Source: Heliocidaris erythrogramma
Taxonomy: Eukaryota; Echinodermata; Echinoidea; Camarodonta; Echinometridae
DNA length: 64,000 nucleotides
Direction of reading: 5' to 3'
NCBI GenBank assembly: GCA_025617745.1
Contig: CM046868.1
Location: 16,186,615-16,250,614, forward strand
Position 1 is the stretch's first letter. The number at the start of each line of letters is the position of its first letter. The notes beneath the pieces are model-generated. The model was not told where the DNA came from. It saw only the letters and a program-made list of their open reading frames with translations, and did not search any database. The position numbers and the translations under genes were made by a program. Below, one piece after another: positions 47,001 through 56,802 of the stretch.

Positions 47001-49061
47001 CCCCCCCCCCCCCCGGCAACGCTAGTGACTACTACTACTACTACTACTACTACAACTACCACTACTACCACTACCACCGTACTACTACTACTACCAGCCT
47101 GATTACTACTACGAGCCTGACTACTACTATTATTACTACCAGCCTGACTACTTCTACTACTACTGCTACTGCCCGAAGCGCTGAAAACCGCCCCTAAAAT
47201 ACATCAATGGGTTGAGAGGGATAATTTAAACTCAAAATCGTAAATAATGTCTGAGTACAAAAGACTACCTCTTACAAGTATTATGTTTGTAAAGCTATTC
47301 ATAGATCATTGTTATCGTCTCTTTACAGGTCTCATGGATCACCTGAGTTTCAAAGTTCATTCATTCATATTTTGTTTCCTTTATCATTAACCTTTTATCT
47401 TCACTATTGTAAATACTCGGTTCTGACGCAAATCGATGTACGTAAATCTGGTCTTTGCAAATATAGTTTCTTTTTAATTGTATTCGCTGTGGCTTCCGTC
47501 CAATTTGATATCAGTTTTGATATCTCAAATCAGGACATCCGAATTTGTAAATGATGATTTAGAACAATTTTAGGGTGTTATAAGCTTCCTGATTGGGCAT
47601 ACTAGAAATTGTAGAATAATTTTCGAAAACACCGAAAGGAGCTATACAGTGATTTTAATTATATCACGCCATATTGGCTCATTTCATATATTCACGAAAT
47701 AGTGATAATTCATTCAACAGTTTGAAAGTTGTAACGTGGCATGAGCAATTGTTCTAGCATTTCCTAATTTCATGGTTCAGATATGTTCTAGAGCTTCACT
47801 CTTAGTCTCTACCATTATGATCTAGAAATTATAATCTTCACATTGCTAAGGCTGTGGCCAAGTGTAGCACCCAATCTGTTTTGCCATGCTGTGATGTATA
47901 ATAGACACACCACACTCTGTGGCCATATAGTGTCACAGTAGGTATAATTATGACCACACTGTGAACATTTCCATAATGTTGGCAATTCAAATAGTTTACA
48001 TGTCAATATAATTTCATTTCTTTGTCACATTGAGATGTCCTCACACTGTGGTTTCCTCTCTAGTAGATCCATACACAGTGTGAATAAAGTGTATCCACAT
48101 TCTTAACACTTTAAAAGTGTTAATTGCAAATAATTTTTCCGCACATCACACTATGTGTGACTACACTATACTGCTATATGGACACTTTCATGCATGATGC
48201 TTGCGATTTTATTTGACTGCACTGTGTTCTCACTGCTAATACATACTGTATCACACTCTTACACACACAGTCACATGATGTAACACAGTGTGGCCACAGA
48301 TAGAACCACAGTGTGTACACATTACAATGTGACCACAGAGAGTATCTGGAATCAATACTTCCATAAAAAAATATAGAGTTGACAATGTAAAAACAAAAAT
48401 ACAACGGTTTTCACACTGTGCTGACACAGTGCTAACATAGAGTTAAAACATAACGAACTATCATGCTGAAAGTGTTCGAATAGTGTAATCGGCTCAATCA
48501 GTAAACAGTTCTCGGTATCTGACCGCCAACGACATCAACTCTTCCTGAGAAACAGAAGAGCTGAGGAACCTATCCATAATATAGAAAATATGTCAATAAC
48601 GATATTATGCTAGATATATGTGATCATATTAACTTTTTATAAGGAAAAGAAACCTAATATACATTGATCAGTACCCTATAAGCCAGGAATAAAAATGAAT
48701 GTAGTATTAGTAGCTCTACTACTCACATATTCTTTATGCCCTTGGGAGTGTGTTTATTCCTGACGTGGTAGTCCCCCGGGCTTTCCAATGGAATCTCATC
48801 TTCCGGTACGATCTCGACTCGTTCTCCGCAACGGCACTCTGGATAGCGTCGATGGGGTTGTCCCAACCGGCAGCTCACCACCGCCTGGAGATACTCGGGT
48901 ACCGGCTCCTTCTCGTGGGCCATTGCCCGTCCTCCTCCTCCCCCGGCAGCGATGTGGTCCCAAAACACCGCGGCGTCGACAAAATTTTCACCGAAGCTCA
49001 AAAGAGCAAAGATTACGACTAACGTTAAAGTAACGTGTGAGAAAATTATTTTGGTATCCAT
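38002..49061 (-). CDS. TNF-receptor-superfamily-like type I membrane protein, no death domain
   Basis: Four minus-strand coding exons: 48727-49061, 40874-41064, 40237-40311 and 38002-38237. The splice sites (GTGAGT, GTAATT, GTAAGG donors) and phases (2, 1, 1) all agree, giving 278 aa. Residues 1-30 are a signal peptide. Cysteines at 64, 76, 78, 116, 119, 122, 132, 140, 144 and 158, with [19 protein letters not shown], match a TNFR cysteine-rich repeat (the CS-R--DT-C core). Residues about 160-218 are a Ser/Thr/Pro-rich stalk. Residues 221-243 form one hydrophobic helix. A 34-residue basic tail ends VHV. Family members bind TNF-like ligands as trimers at the cell surface. There is no death domain and no obvious TRAF-binding motif, so it could be a signalling-poor or decoy-like receptor. 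The exon 1 link rests on phase and domain continuity only. Confidence 0.72.
38451..38620 (+). repeat. 15-bp minisatellite, 11 units (ATGCCAGAGGTAAAA)
   Basis: Eleven units with T/A variation in GGTAAAA versus GGAAAAA. It lies in intron 3 of the TNFR-like gene. All frames stay open because 15 is a multiple of three, so the MPEVK-type ORFs are artefacts. Confidence 0.95.
38621..39783. other. intron segment between the two minisatellites
   Basis: No exon recognised. It contains G/C homopolymers at about 39215-39234, 39305-39318 and 39505-39524 and a short tandem of TTCGGAAT words near 38975-39100. Confidence 0.5.
39784..39975 (-). repeat. 15-bp minisatellite, 12 units, opposite orientation
   Basis: The same 15-base unit as at 38451-38620, but reverse-complemented (TTTTTACCTCTGGCA), 12 units with the same T/A variants. 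It is preceded by a 22-G run. It lies in the same intron of the TNFR-like gene. Confidence 0.95.
42258..42350 (+). repeat. G-run repeat fragment shared with 46741-46815
   Basis: A GTGTG run, about 23 G, then GGGGGTTCAGATCTTATTGG and CCGGTTTTCCTCCATAATTC are repeated almost identically at about 46741-46815. It is part of the poly-G MITE family. Confidence 0.75.
42547..44862 (+). CDS. secreted C-type lectin with C-terminal PAN/apple-like domain
   Basis: Four coding exons: 42547-42610, 42949-43248, 43783-43932 and 44504-44862. All introns are phase 1 with GT..AG ends, giving 290 aa. Residues 1-21 are a signal peptide. Residues about 31-171 are a C-type lectin domain: [15 protein letters not shown] at the start, [15 protein letters not shown], then EPSD in the EPN position and LWNDKACN (the WND calcium/sugar motif) before the final Cys. 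EPSD instead of EPND may alter calcium-dependent mannose binding. The last exon (residues 173-290) has spaced cysteines ([35 protein letters not shown]) and the EAFNF core typical of PAN/apple domains. It likely acts extracellularly in carbohydrate recognition. It sits inside intron 1 of the minus-strand TNFR-like gene. Confidence 0.85.
44863..46685. other. region downstream of the lectin, no gene seen
   Basis: AT-rich. A minus-strand ORF of 130 codons at 45469-45861 has no domain-like features, and TTCATGCTCATATCRTG / TTCATTGGCTCATATCATGA repeats near its end suggest an old repeat. Lectin 3'UTR probably covers the first few hundred bases. Confidence 0.4.
46686..46955. mobile_element. second poly-G-bearing MITE copy
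   Basis: It begins after a G-run with AATGGCGAGAATTTT, ends CCGCCACTG, and shares interior words with 11370-11629 (CCCTC/CTCAGT, ATAATTCTCTGA, AGTTCTAAAAGG, GGCACGGGCC). Three to four G/C homopolymers fall inside. The ends suggest a hAT-like CAGTGGCGG family, but no target duplication was seen. Confidence 0.6.
47026..47170 (+). repeat. (TAC/CTA)n trinucleotide-rich tract
   Basis: Imperfect TAC and CTAC triplets with CAGCCTGA interruptions over about 145 bases. Confidence 0.9.
47830..48440. repeat. region dense in CACAGTGTG / CACACTGTG words
   Basis: More than a dozen near-copies of the self-complementary-like octamers CACACTGTG and CACAGTGTG, in both orientations, are scattered through 600 bases with GGCCA/TGACC neighbours. 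A thinner relative lies near 42785-42860. It has the look of an internally palindromic repeat, and no single TIR pair could be defined. Confidence 0.6.
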
Positions 49062-50525
49062 GATGATACTTGAGAGGATGACAAGTTTCTTCCAAAAAAT
49101 AAAATGTTGTTTATCAACTATTTTCGTTATTACGAAATTTTATTATGATTCAGAGATTTTACGAAGAGGTATAGTGCATGCGATGTTTACTGATTGACTC
49201 ACCGATATCTAAATGAACAGAGTATTGTGAGCATGGTGAGTGGTGCCAATGTTTACCTCATGGAAAACTTTCTGAAGATTCCGTTGACGTCACGGTACTT
49301 AGTTTTGTGCCAGACTGATTCCACACTTAAAAAGAGAATTAAGAGATTCGACGTGGGGATGGGGAGGGGGGAGGGGGGGGGGGGGGCGCGGTTGGTTGTA
49401 GACATCAGAATGAATTCATACACGAAACAAAAACTCGGAATACCTGCATAATTCGATTAAAAAGCAAAGACTGTGTAATGAAGCATAATGTTATCAAAGC
49501 TTTTTTGCAAAGCTTTTTGTCAGTAAAATAAATTTATAGCAGTAGCCAAAAAATGATAATAATAATAAAATCAAAGCAAGGCCCGTATGAATTCCTAGTA
49601 ATTATTTCTGGGTGGTCTTTGGCAGTGCTGATTTTAGAATAACATTCGTGAATCTCTGATTGCCCAAAATGCAGTATATCACATATCACAATGTGAGGAT
49701 TTCATTAATTGTTACCCATTATTTTTAGGGTTTGTCCCTCCATTCAAGACACTATTTCAACACCACATTACATAAATCCCATTACATAAATGTAATAGGC
49801 AAAGAAAATTGTCTCCTCTTTCTGACACAATTAGTGAAACGGTCTTTGAAAGTCACCAAGAATGCCAAGAGTTGGATTGAGGGGTTATAGAAAACCTACT
49901 GGGCGACTTTTCATAAGGCTAGGGCATATCGCCTATGTATTGTGACGAAGTTCTACTATTGTATCAACAATAACCTAAAATGTTATTCAACTGATCTGGA
50001 AGTTACCACTGATATCAAATTGTATACGTTGTTCGGATAATTATGTGGGGCTCACTCGCGTAATCTACACTATCTAAAAAGTTACACTTGTGTTTGTATG
50101 ATCCTATATGCAAGACGTTTGTGAAAAGGGCACATTTTCGCGAAGGGGACCAACGCCTCTTGCCCGAATATCAGTTTTCCCGTTTCTAAATTTTTACTCT
50201 CAATAAATATAGAAGATATTATTTACAAGGGGATGATTAACTTTACATAGGGAATGTAGTCCTGTCAGCGGGATATTTGTCCAAGGGGAATAGGGGACTA
50301 TCCGGACACACAATACATTGAAGACATCGAGTGATGAAGTTTCGCAAAATATAAAATTTAATCATTTCTATAAGGCCCCACTCGCTTCCTCTATTTCCTT
50401 CTTACTTTCCCCTCTTTCTCCCTCTTCCCTCACCCTCTCTCTTCCTCTCTCCCTCTCTCTCTCCCTCTATCACCCTCCACACCCTTATTTCAATTACTCT
50501 CTCTTCCTCTCTCTGTCTCTCTATG

Positions 50526-50563
<38 letters not shown>

Positions 50564-51299
50564 TCTCTATGTATATAAAGGCAATGTGTCCTAGAAAAAA
50601 GGAAACTGGATTTCATGGCATAAATTTTCTATCATAATGAATAATTTCCTTGATCAGATATATATGTATGAAAAGCTCTGTTTCTCTTCTTTCATGTGAT
50701 GCACAACTTTTTATTCATAATTCACACATGATTGAATTAAAACTATGGAAAATGATGATACCAAAATTTCACTTGCACGCACAAATTGCAAATATGAGTC
50801 AGTTTTTAGGGTAGTAGGCGTAATCATATTGAAAAAAGGAAAACATCACATTAAAAAAATCATAATTTTCTTTTCTATATGACAGCTCATGCGTAGAAAA
50901 TCAATAATGTATGCTAGAGAACAAGTGAAATGAAAACATACTTGATTTCTGCCCAAATGAGTGGATAGTTGAGTAAGAAGCCATTCAGCTTTTCAGACCT
51001 ACCTGCTGACAATGGACTTAATGCTTGGGTTAATTTTCACAAATGCTCAGCCATTATAGGTTAAATTTTAGCTACTGCTAGGTAAACAATTATATTTTTC
51101 GACGTTGGTGCGGCGATACAAAGCCTACTCTCCGCCACTTTTGCAATCATCTTCTGTCGCTTGGATCTGTTGAACATTACATTGCCCAAAGGAAATGCAA
51201 ATTAGCTATGCATGCTGGTAAATGGACCAGTATTTCTTAATATCATTAAGGGTGAATAAGAACAGGAGGTTGTTTGTTTATTATTTTTAATTTTCCCTT
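49062..51299. other. upstream flank of the TNFR-like gene and intergenic DNA
   Basis: Promoter elements of the minus-strand gene would fall just above 49061, but no clear TATA box is seen. A G-run lies at 49362-49386 and a (CT)n-rich tract at 50395-50575. No other gene recognised. Confidence 0.4.
50395..50575 (+). repeat. pyrimidine-rich (CT)n / (TCTG)n tract
   Basis: An interrupted CT-rich simple repeat that ends in a purer stretch of CT dinucleotides near 50546-50566. Confidence 0.9.
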
Positions 51300-51632
51300 T
51301 TCCAGCCAGGTTCCTGCTCTTTATATTATTTTTTTCTGGTATACGTTGTTTATTTATTAATTTTTTTTGTAATCTTACATAATATCTATTACATAAATTG
51401 ACAGTCAGTCGTTGTTTATTTTCTACGTACTACCTCTCTAGTTTATTGGAGGAAAATATTTACATAGGTCTATTATATTCCTTAATCTTGTTTGTATGCT
51501 TTGTCTTATGTTTATTATTGTATACTATTATTGTACATGATTTTTTACTTATGTAATACTTATGTAAAAATTCGATTTATTGTATGTTATTAGAACGCAG
51601 AAATAAAAGCAAACAAACAAACAAACAAACAT
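51300..51632 (+). mobile_element. probable 3' end of a LINE-type element with (CAAA)n tail
   Basis: AT-rich sequence ends in AATAAAAGC followed by five CAAA repeats, a common 3' terminus of non-LTR elements. No coding part is visible. Support is limited to the tail. Confidence 0.35.
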
Positions 51633-52254
51633 GTGTACACCAACGCAATTTATATTTTATTACATGATCGGTCATACTGTTGATTTTTGTTATGTTTCAT
51701 TTGAAAGGCAAAGTATCCATAAAGCACAATTACACCAAAAAAAAAAAAGATTATAGGCTTATCTCCCTTTAATCTGAAAATTACACCACCTCTCAGGGCC
51801 TATCACAAAAAGTTCATAAGTAATATATTCTTTGCCTCTTCTCAGTATAAATGTTTTTCTTTTCTTTTCTATCGAGATTGTAAATCTGGCTTCATTCCAA
51901 TTTCTTCATATTTCCCAGTCATTCATAAAACTTTACCAGGGACCTGCTTGTTCTATGCAGGGATCATAGTCTGAACTAAAACTCATCATCGTAATTCAAT
52001 AGTTCGAATGTATTTTATACTGTGTCAATAATTACATCACTTTTTAATGCGGGTGACAGCAAACATGTAACTGGGTAATTCCCTGATGTCATCAGTGGTC
52101 ATTACCGGTACGTGATTATTATAATAATAGTAATAATAATGATCACATTTACCCAGGGTCCCCCATGGTACCCTCTAGTGTTCTTCCTGAGGACTGTGCA
52201 GTCATTAGGCATATAATTACCTCGGCTTTAGCCAATCCACAGTCAAAGGCGCTC

Positions 52255-52405
52255 AAGTCTACCGGTTACCCATTTACTTCACCTGGGTGGAGAGTGGCAA
52301 ATGTAGATTAGTGTCTTGCCAAAGGACAAAAGTACCGTTGCAGGGATTCGAACACCTACCCATGTGCTTCATAGTCTGAAGACAATTCACTAGACCACAA
52401 CACAT
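52255..52405 (-). repeat. tRNA-derived SINE fragment
   Basis: On the minus strand it has A-box-like GTGGTCTAGTGAATTG and B-box-like GGTGTTCGAATCCC, followed by a tail with TTTGGCAAGACACTAATC and TTTGCCACTCTCCACCCAGG. The same tail words recur in FBXO intron 2 (about 21765-21806, 21929-21965, 22107-22143) and at about 58305-58360. Confidence 0.7.
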
Positions 52406-52579
52406 CTAGGGTCACATAGGCCTTCATGAACGGGGCGCGTATTTTTTTTTGTCAGGACTTGCGCCATTTATGTAGGGATCTGATCAAGAGTTTGAAGACT
52501 TTGCGAGAGACTACAAACTTTAAGACTTGTAATTTCCCAAAGTTTCACTCTATTTTTATTTCAGCAAAAGAAAATTTTG

Positions 52580-52690
52580 TCAATACTGAATATCCAATCT
52601 GATCCTGACGAGACTCGAACTCGAACCACCTACATGACAAGCGCATCGTTTATCCAAATGCGCCACATATGCAAATGCAGGTCAGGTTCG
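52580..52690 (-). repeat. second tRNA-like fragment
   Basis: Minus strand shows TGGCGCATTTGGATAAACG and GGTTCGAGTTCGAGTCTCG, resembling A and B boxes of a tRNA-derived SINE. Pairing of the acceptor arm is poor. Confidence 0.5.
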
Positions 52691-52773
52691 CTCGTTTTAT
52701 TGTATCCCTACAATTTGTTTTTCATGCCGACAATTCTTGACGGAATAAACCCGTATTGCCACTTAAATTTGGC

Positions 52774-52965
52774 TAGAGTACCTTTATATAGAAGAGTAGC
52801 GACAACCTGAGATTTGAACGCCATTTTGTGTCCAATATTACGTAACATTTCTATTCAATTCCAATGAGCACCTGGGTGTTCTCAATAGAAAGAATTCGAA
52901 CGCCATTTTGTGTCCAGAAAAGTCAGACGTCCCATGTCGCTACTCTTCTATATAAAGGTACTCTA
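52774..52965. mobile_element. 192-bp hAT-like MITE with perfect 8-bp target duplication
   Basis: Perfect inverted ends TAGAGTACCTTTATATAG extend to 30 bases. AATTTGGC flanks both sides exactly (52766-52773 and 52966-52973). TAGAG-type ends and an 8-bp duplication fit hAT elements. The interior has a diverged repeat of GAACGCCATTTTGTGTCC (two copies). Non-coding. Confidence 0.88.
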
Positions 52966-53778
52966 AATTTGGCGCTCAAATACTGCCCTCTCTCGTCGGT
53001 GGCGCAAGTCCTGCCCCAACTGGGCGTTGTGGCGTGCGCCTGTAATCCAGCTACCAGTGGAAGTTATAAACTGATTCAGCGGACCAAGGTTCGACACTGA
53101 GTCACGTCTTTCGGATGGTGACGTTAAAGGTCGGTCCCAGACGTAAATAATCATATCTGATTGATACACGTCTGTAAAAACACAATTACACATACACACA
53201 CACACCCAAAAAATAAATAGCGAACGGTACTCGTTGGTCCGAACTCATGAAGGTGGTTTTTCAAAGCGTCTCCATGCTTCAAACCATTGAACTGATTAAA
53301 CTATGAAGAAGAAAAAATCGAAATGCCGCCAAAAATTAAATTATGTCACGGTAATTTAGACATGTTTTTAGGTTTAAACCACCTTTATGTTTCTCGGGGA
53401 TTTGGGCCAAGATATCAAGCAGATAGAGAGTATAAAAGAGCTTACGTGAATGTAAAGAAAATAAAACAGGGTAGGCATCATTACAACACTTCGCTTTATT
53501 ACTAAATTGTACATTTATGTGTATGACACGGTTTGCGTGTAGTTCTTTTAATTCTTTCACAAACATATTACAACGTCTTAAATAGAGCATTACCAAAATG
53601 CAATCCAAATAGTCATTTAACAATGGGAGTATGCCTAAAAATTTGTTTTCAAATTAAAATTCCTCCCATGAAGCTTCTTCATTTACTAACTATTGCCCAC
53701 GGCGGACCGTTGAATATTAATGAGTCAGAAAGAAGAGGATCTTGGGTATTTGATTCCAGTTCATCGTGACTTGGCCGT

Positions 53779-53851
53779 GAACCAGAATAGCCTGGCGGTT
53801 AAGTCGCTGCCCGGCAAGCAGTAGATGACAGGTTCGAATCCCGCTGGTTCC
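53779..53851 (+). repeat. tRNA-like sequence (pseudo-tRNA or SINE head)
   Basis: GAACCAG (53779-53785) pairs perfectly with CTGGTTC (53844-53850) as a 7-bp acceptor arm. GGTTCGAATCCC is a good B box. An anticodon arm GCTGC/GCAGT with loop CCGGCAA can form. The D and T arms have mismatches and position 33 is C rather than T, so a functional tRNA (it would read GGC, alanine) is unlikely. Confidence 0.55.
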
Positions 53852-53968
53852 AAATTTTTCTGACTTGTGATTTTCTTTTCTGATCGAGCATACGATCTTT
53901 AACACTGGGAGTATGCCTTAAGAAAAAATTGTTTTCAAATTAGTCATGCAATAGTTGTACTCCCTTAA

Positions 53969-54412
53969 AGACCTCAGCCTGACCCAAAACAACCATATAT
54001 TGACGTAAAGCTTAGTAAACAAAGAATATAATTACCCTGGGTATTCATAAATTTTCGTCTCCGTTTATCCATAAAAAATAAAAAAGATAATTTTTTTGGT
54101 CCGCCCCCTCCCTATTGCGTAACAACAGAGGAAACTGCAGGGGGTCGCTAGACGTGTGACGACATGTCATGTATACAGCTCCGAGTGCGTCTACACGACA
54201 TGTCGTCATCAAATTTTCACCCCCCGCAAAGTAGCGTTCCTCAGAGACGGGGCCCTCGTCAGAAAAACCACCGGGGCTCAACATTCGGGACGCTGTTACT
54301 CATTCCACAGGAAACGGAATCTCATGAAGTTGGTTTCAATTTGTTCAGAAAATATATAGCTTCCCGTGGATGAATAAAGGGTATATTTCAAAATTCGGTC
54401 AGGCTGAGGTCT
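53969..54412. mobile_element. TTAA-flanked MITE with perfect 16-bp TIRs
   Basis: The ends AGACCTCAGCCTGACC (53969-53984) and its exact reverse complement (54397-54412) are flanked on both sides by TTAA (53965-53968, 54413-54416). TTAA duplication is the piggyBac hallmark, though the end sequence is not the usual CCC start. Inside, an inverted GACGACATGTC pair (54158-54205) makes a hairpin. Non-coding. Confidence 0.82.
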
Positions 54413-54908
54413 TTAATGAGCGATGTTCGTACATGATAGCACTTTGATAGTGCAAACTGTATTTAGGGGGAAAAATCACTATTCAACAAATTCGCAATCA
54501 TATTGAACATACGCAAGTTCCTTTCTAGGAGTTCCACTTACTAAGTGATTTAAAACAAAAATAAAAAAATATTGATTCTTGAACATTACTTTGAAAGAGT
54601 CTAATTTGGATGGGTACAACCCTATTCTGAACGACCTCTGAACACTGTATGCGCTTACAAGACATGTACGTCAGATCAAGAAGTAGGGGGGGGGGGGGGG
54701 GGGGACAAACATCCCGAACATTCTTTTCATTTCTAAATATTTGAACAGGGTTGTATAAAGATGTGTGCATACTGTATGTTTATGAGTGGGGTAAATAATT
54801 AAGAAAGCAGTTCACATGGTAATGTGTGACGCATTAAATATTTAGTCACCGATGAGTCGCACGTGGAAAATGATCAGGGACGGAATGGGACTAAAATTCA
54901 TGTGGGGA

Positions 54909-55270
54909 ACTTAAAGGAATACGCCACCAGGCGGCCGTGGGAGGAATGTCAGGATTGCGTAAGCCCCATTCACTCGTACACAAAGTTTGTGCGTCGAACG
55001 CGTCCGTTGGACTACTAGGATTACTTTTCGGACTGCACGAAGCCGACCGAATCTCGCACGAGAGCTCGAGCTCCGCGCGGAGCGTGCATGTTGCGCGGCA
55101 AACAGCCTGTTCGAAGTTTGCTCCCGCGGGGCATCGGCATGATCACGTAACAATCATGCGTGCCCTCTCGCGGCATAAAAACCTTCACAATCTGCGGTTG
55201 AGTGTCCCTTTAAGAGGGACCGGCCCTTTCCCTCAAACTCCCCATGGCAGTCGCCCGCCCCTGTAGACAT
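54909..55270. other. GC-rich, CpG-dense segment
   Basis: It contrasts sharply with the AT-rich surroundings and starts with CTTAAAGGAATACGCCACC. TTAAAGG-type words lie near both edges (about 54911 and 55210), hinting at an old element. ORFs on both strands lack domain features. A CpG-island promoter cannot be excluded, but no gene starts from it here. Confidence 0.4.
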
Positions 55271-55437
55271 GGCAGTTGATCCGTGGTAAATCGACCACTA
55301 GACAAGGTCATTACTGCTAATCTGGTATCGAATGGTTTTGAAGGCCGTGAACCAGTAAAAAGCTATCATATCCCACCTATCCGCAGCGAACATCCATAAT
55401 AATCGTTATTTAATATATATATATATATATCTTATGT

Positions 55438-55626
55438 ACAATGCGAAAGGAAATGAGAGAATAATGGTTGCGTAACTTAAATCAAAGTTCCCCAGAGCTG
55501 TCCTCCCTTTTTTAAATTTTTTGCAAAGGCTGAAAAAATGTCTCCACCTTCAAAAAAGGGAGGACAGCTCTGGGGAACTTTGATTTAAGTTACGCAACCA
55601 TTATTCTCTCATTTCTTTCGCATTGT
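55438..55626. repeat. near-perfect hairpin, 75-base arms
   Basis: The left arm 55438-55513 and right arm 55552-55626 are reverse complements except for one extra G in the left arm. The loop is 38 bases. TA dinucleotide tracts flank it (55411-55430 and about 55681-55736). It could be a MITE inserted into a TA tract or a foldback RNA source. No coding capacity. Confidence 0.92.
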
Positions 55627-56802
55627 ATTTATTTCCACAAGAGTTGCCAAAGTGTTGTATATGTTATTTCCTTACAATGTTATATATATATGTATATATA
55701 TATAAAATATATATAAGTATATATATATATATATATTGATATATTTGAAAATTATTTAGTCTAATGGCTTGACAAGTGTTTCTGTATGGCGCACGCACCT
55801 CTATGTATATGTTCCTCCATGGAAACTTTTTACTCGCAAACATTTTGCCAGGGTATAATTTTTTTTTTTTTTTTTTTTTTTTTTTTGGGGGGGGGGGGGA
55901 TCGCAATATCGGAGCTGTGGGGGACGTGTTGCAATTAAAGATACCGAATAATTAAGAAACAAGGACTGAATCTCGACTTAACAAAATACTCAAAATGGTG
56001 ACAGGGTACAAACATTGAACCACGCTTGTATATACTTGCAGATGCTGGGCTTAATAAACAAAAATAAAAAAGTTGGTAAAATCACCCGTTCGTTTTCTTC
56101 AAAAATAGGCGAGCCCGATTTTAGTGTTCAACCAACCCTATCATATAAGTGCTAGACAAATGGGCATACATCGAAATGAAAATAGATATCAGACATACAC
56201 AATGAAGGTATGTACGTCAGCAAGAATTCCATTCGGAAACTTCTTTTCAAAGTTATGTTTGAACGGAGTGGCATCAAAGCGGTAAAGAACAAAGCATATT
56301 CCAGAACTCTGACGCAGTTTCATGTTCTGTCATTGTGGACTCAAAAGTGTTACATTAGGGGTCATGGTTTTAGAGGACGCGGGATCAGGACATTCAAATG
56401 AAATCAAAATTCATACCTTTAAAAGGATCACTTTTAAAGTTTCACACCATTAAAACGATCATCTGTGATAATTATTAAAACCCGATGAAAAGCTGACATG
56501 GTTTTCAGGACATGAACACCAGTCAAAACCCTGCCAGAAACATACAAACATCAGGGACACAAAAAGAAAATATTCAGTTGAGTCACCCTGGCACCCCTGC
56601 CCCCCCCCCCTCCCCCCCCCCCCCCCCTCGAGTCCTCGTTTCACGCGACCCTGAAAATATGACAAGCAATACAAACACTACACAGAGATAAAGGTACGTA
56701 CGTCAGCAAAAGTTGCATCCTGAAACTTCTTTTCAAAGTTTTATTTGAATGAAATGATTAGAGAAACTAATAATGAAGATAATAGGGAAAAAGTTACTAT
56801 GG

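Noticed and set aside
53779-53851. Functional tRNA-Ala gene
   Set aside because: Acceptor and anticodon arms pair, but the D and T arms have mismatches and the base before the anticodon is C; treated as tRNA-like.
54911-55266. Overlapping ORFs on both strands in the GC-rich segment
   Set aside because: GC-rich sequence keeps both strands open by chance; composition is Arg/Ser-rich with no domain and no splice partners.
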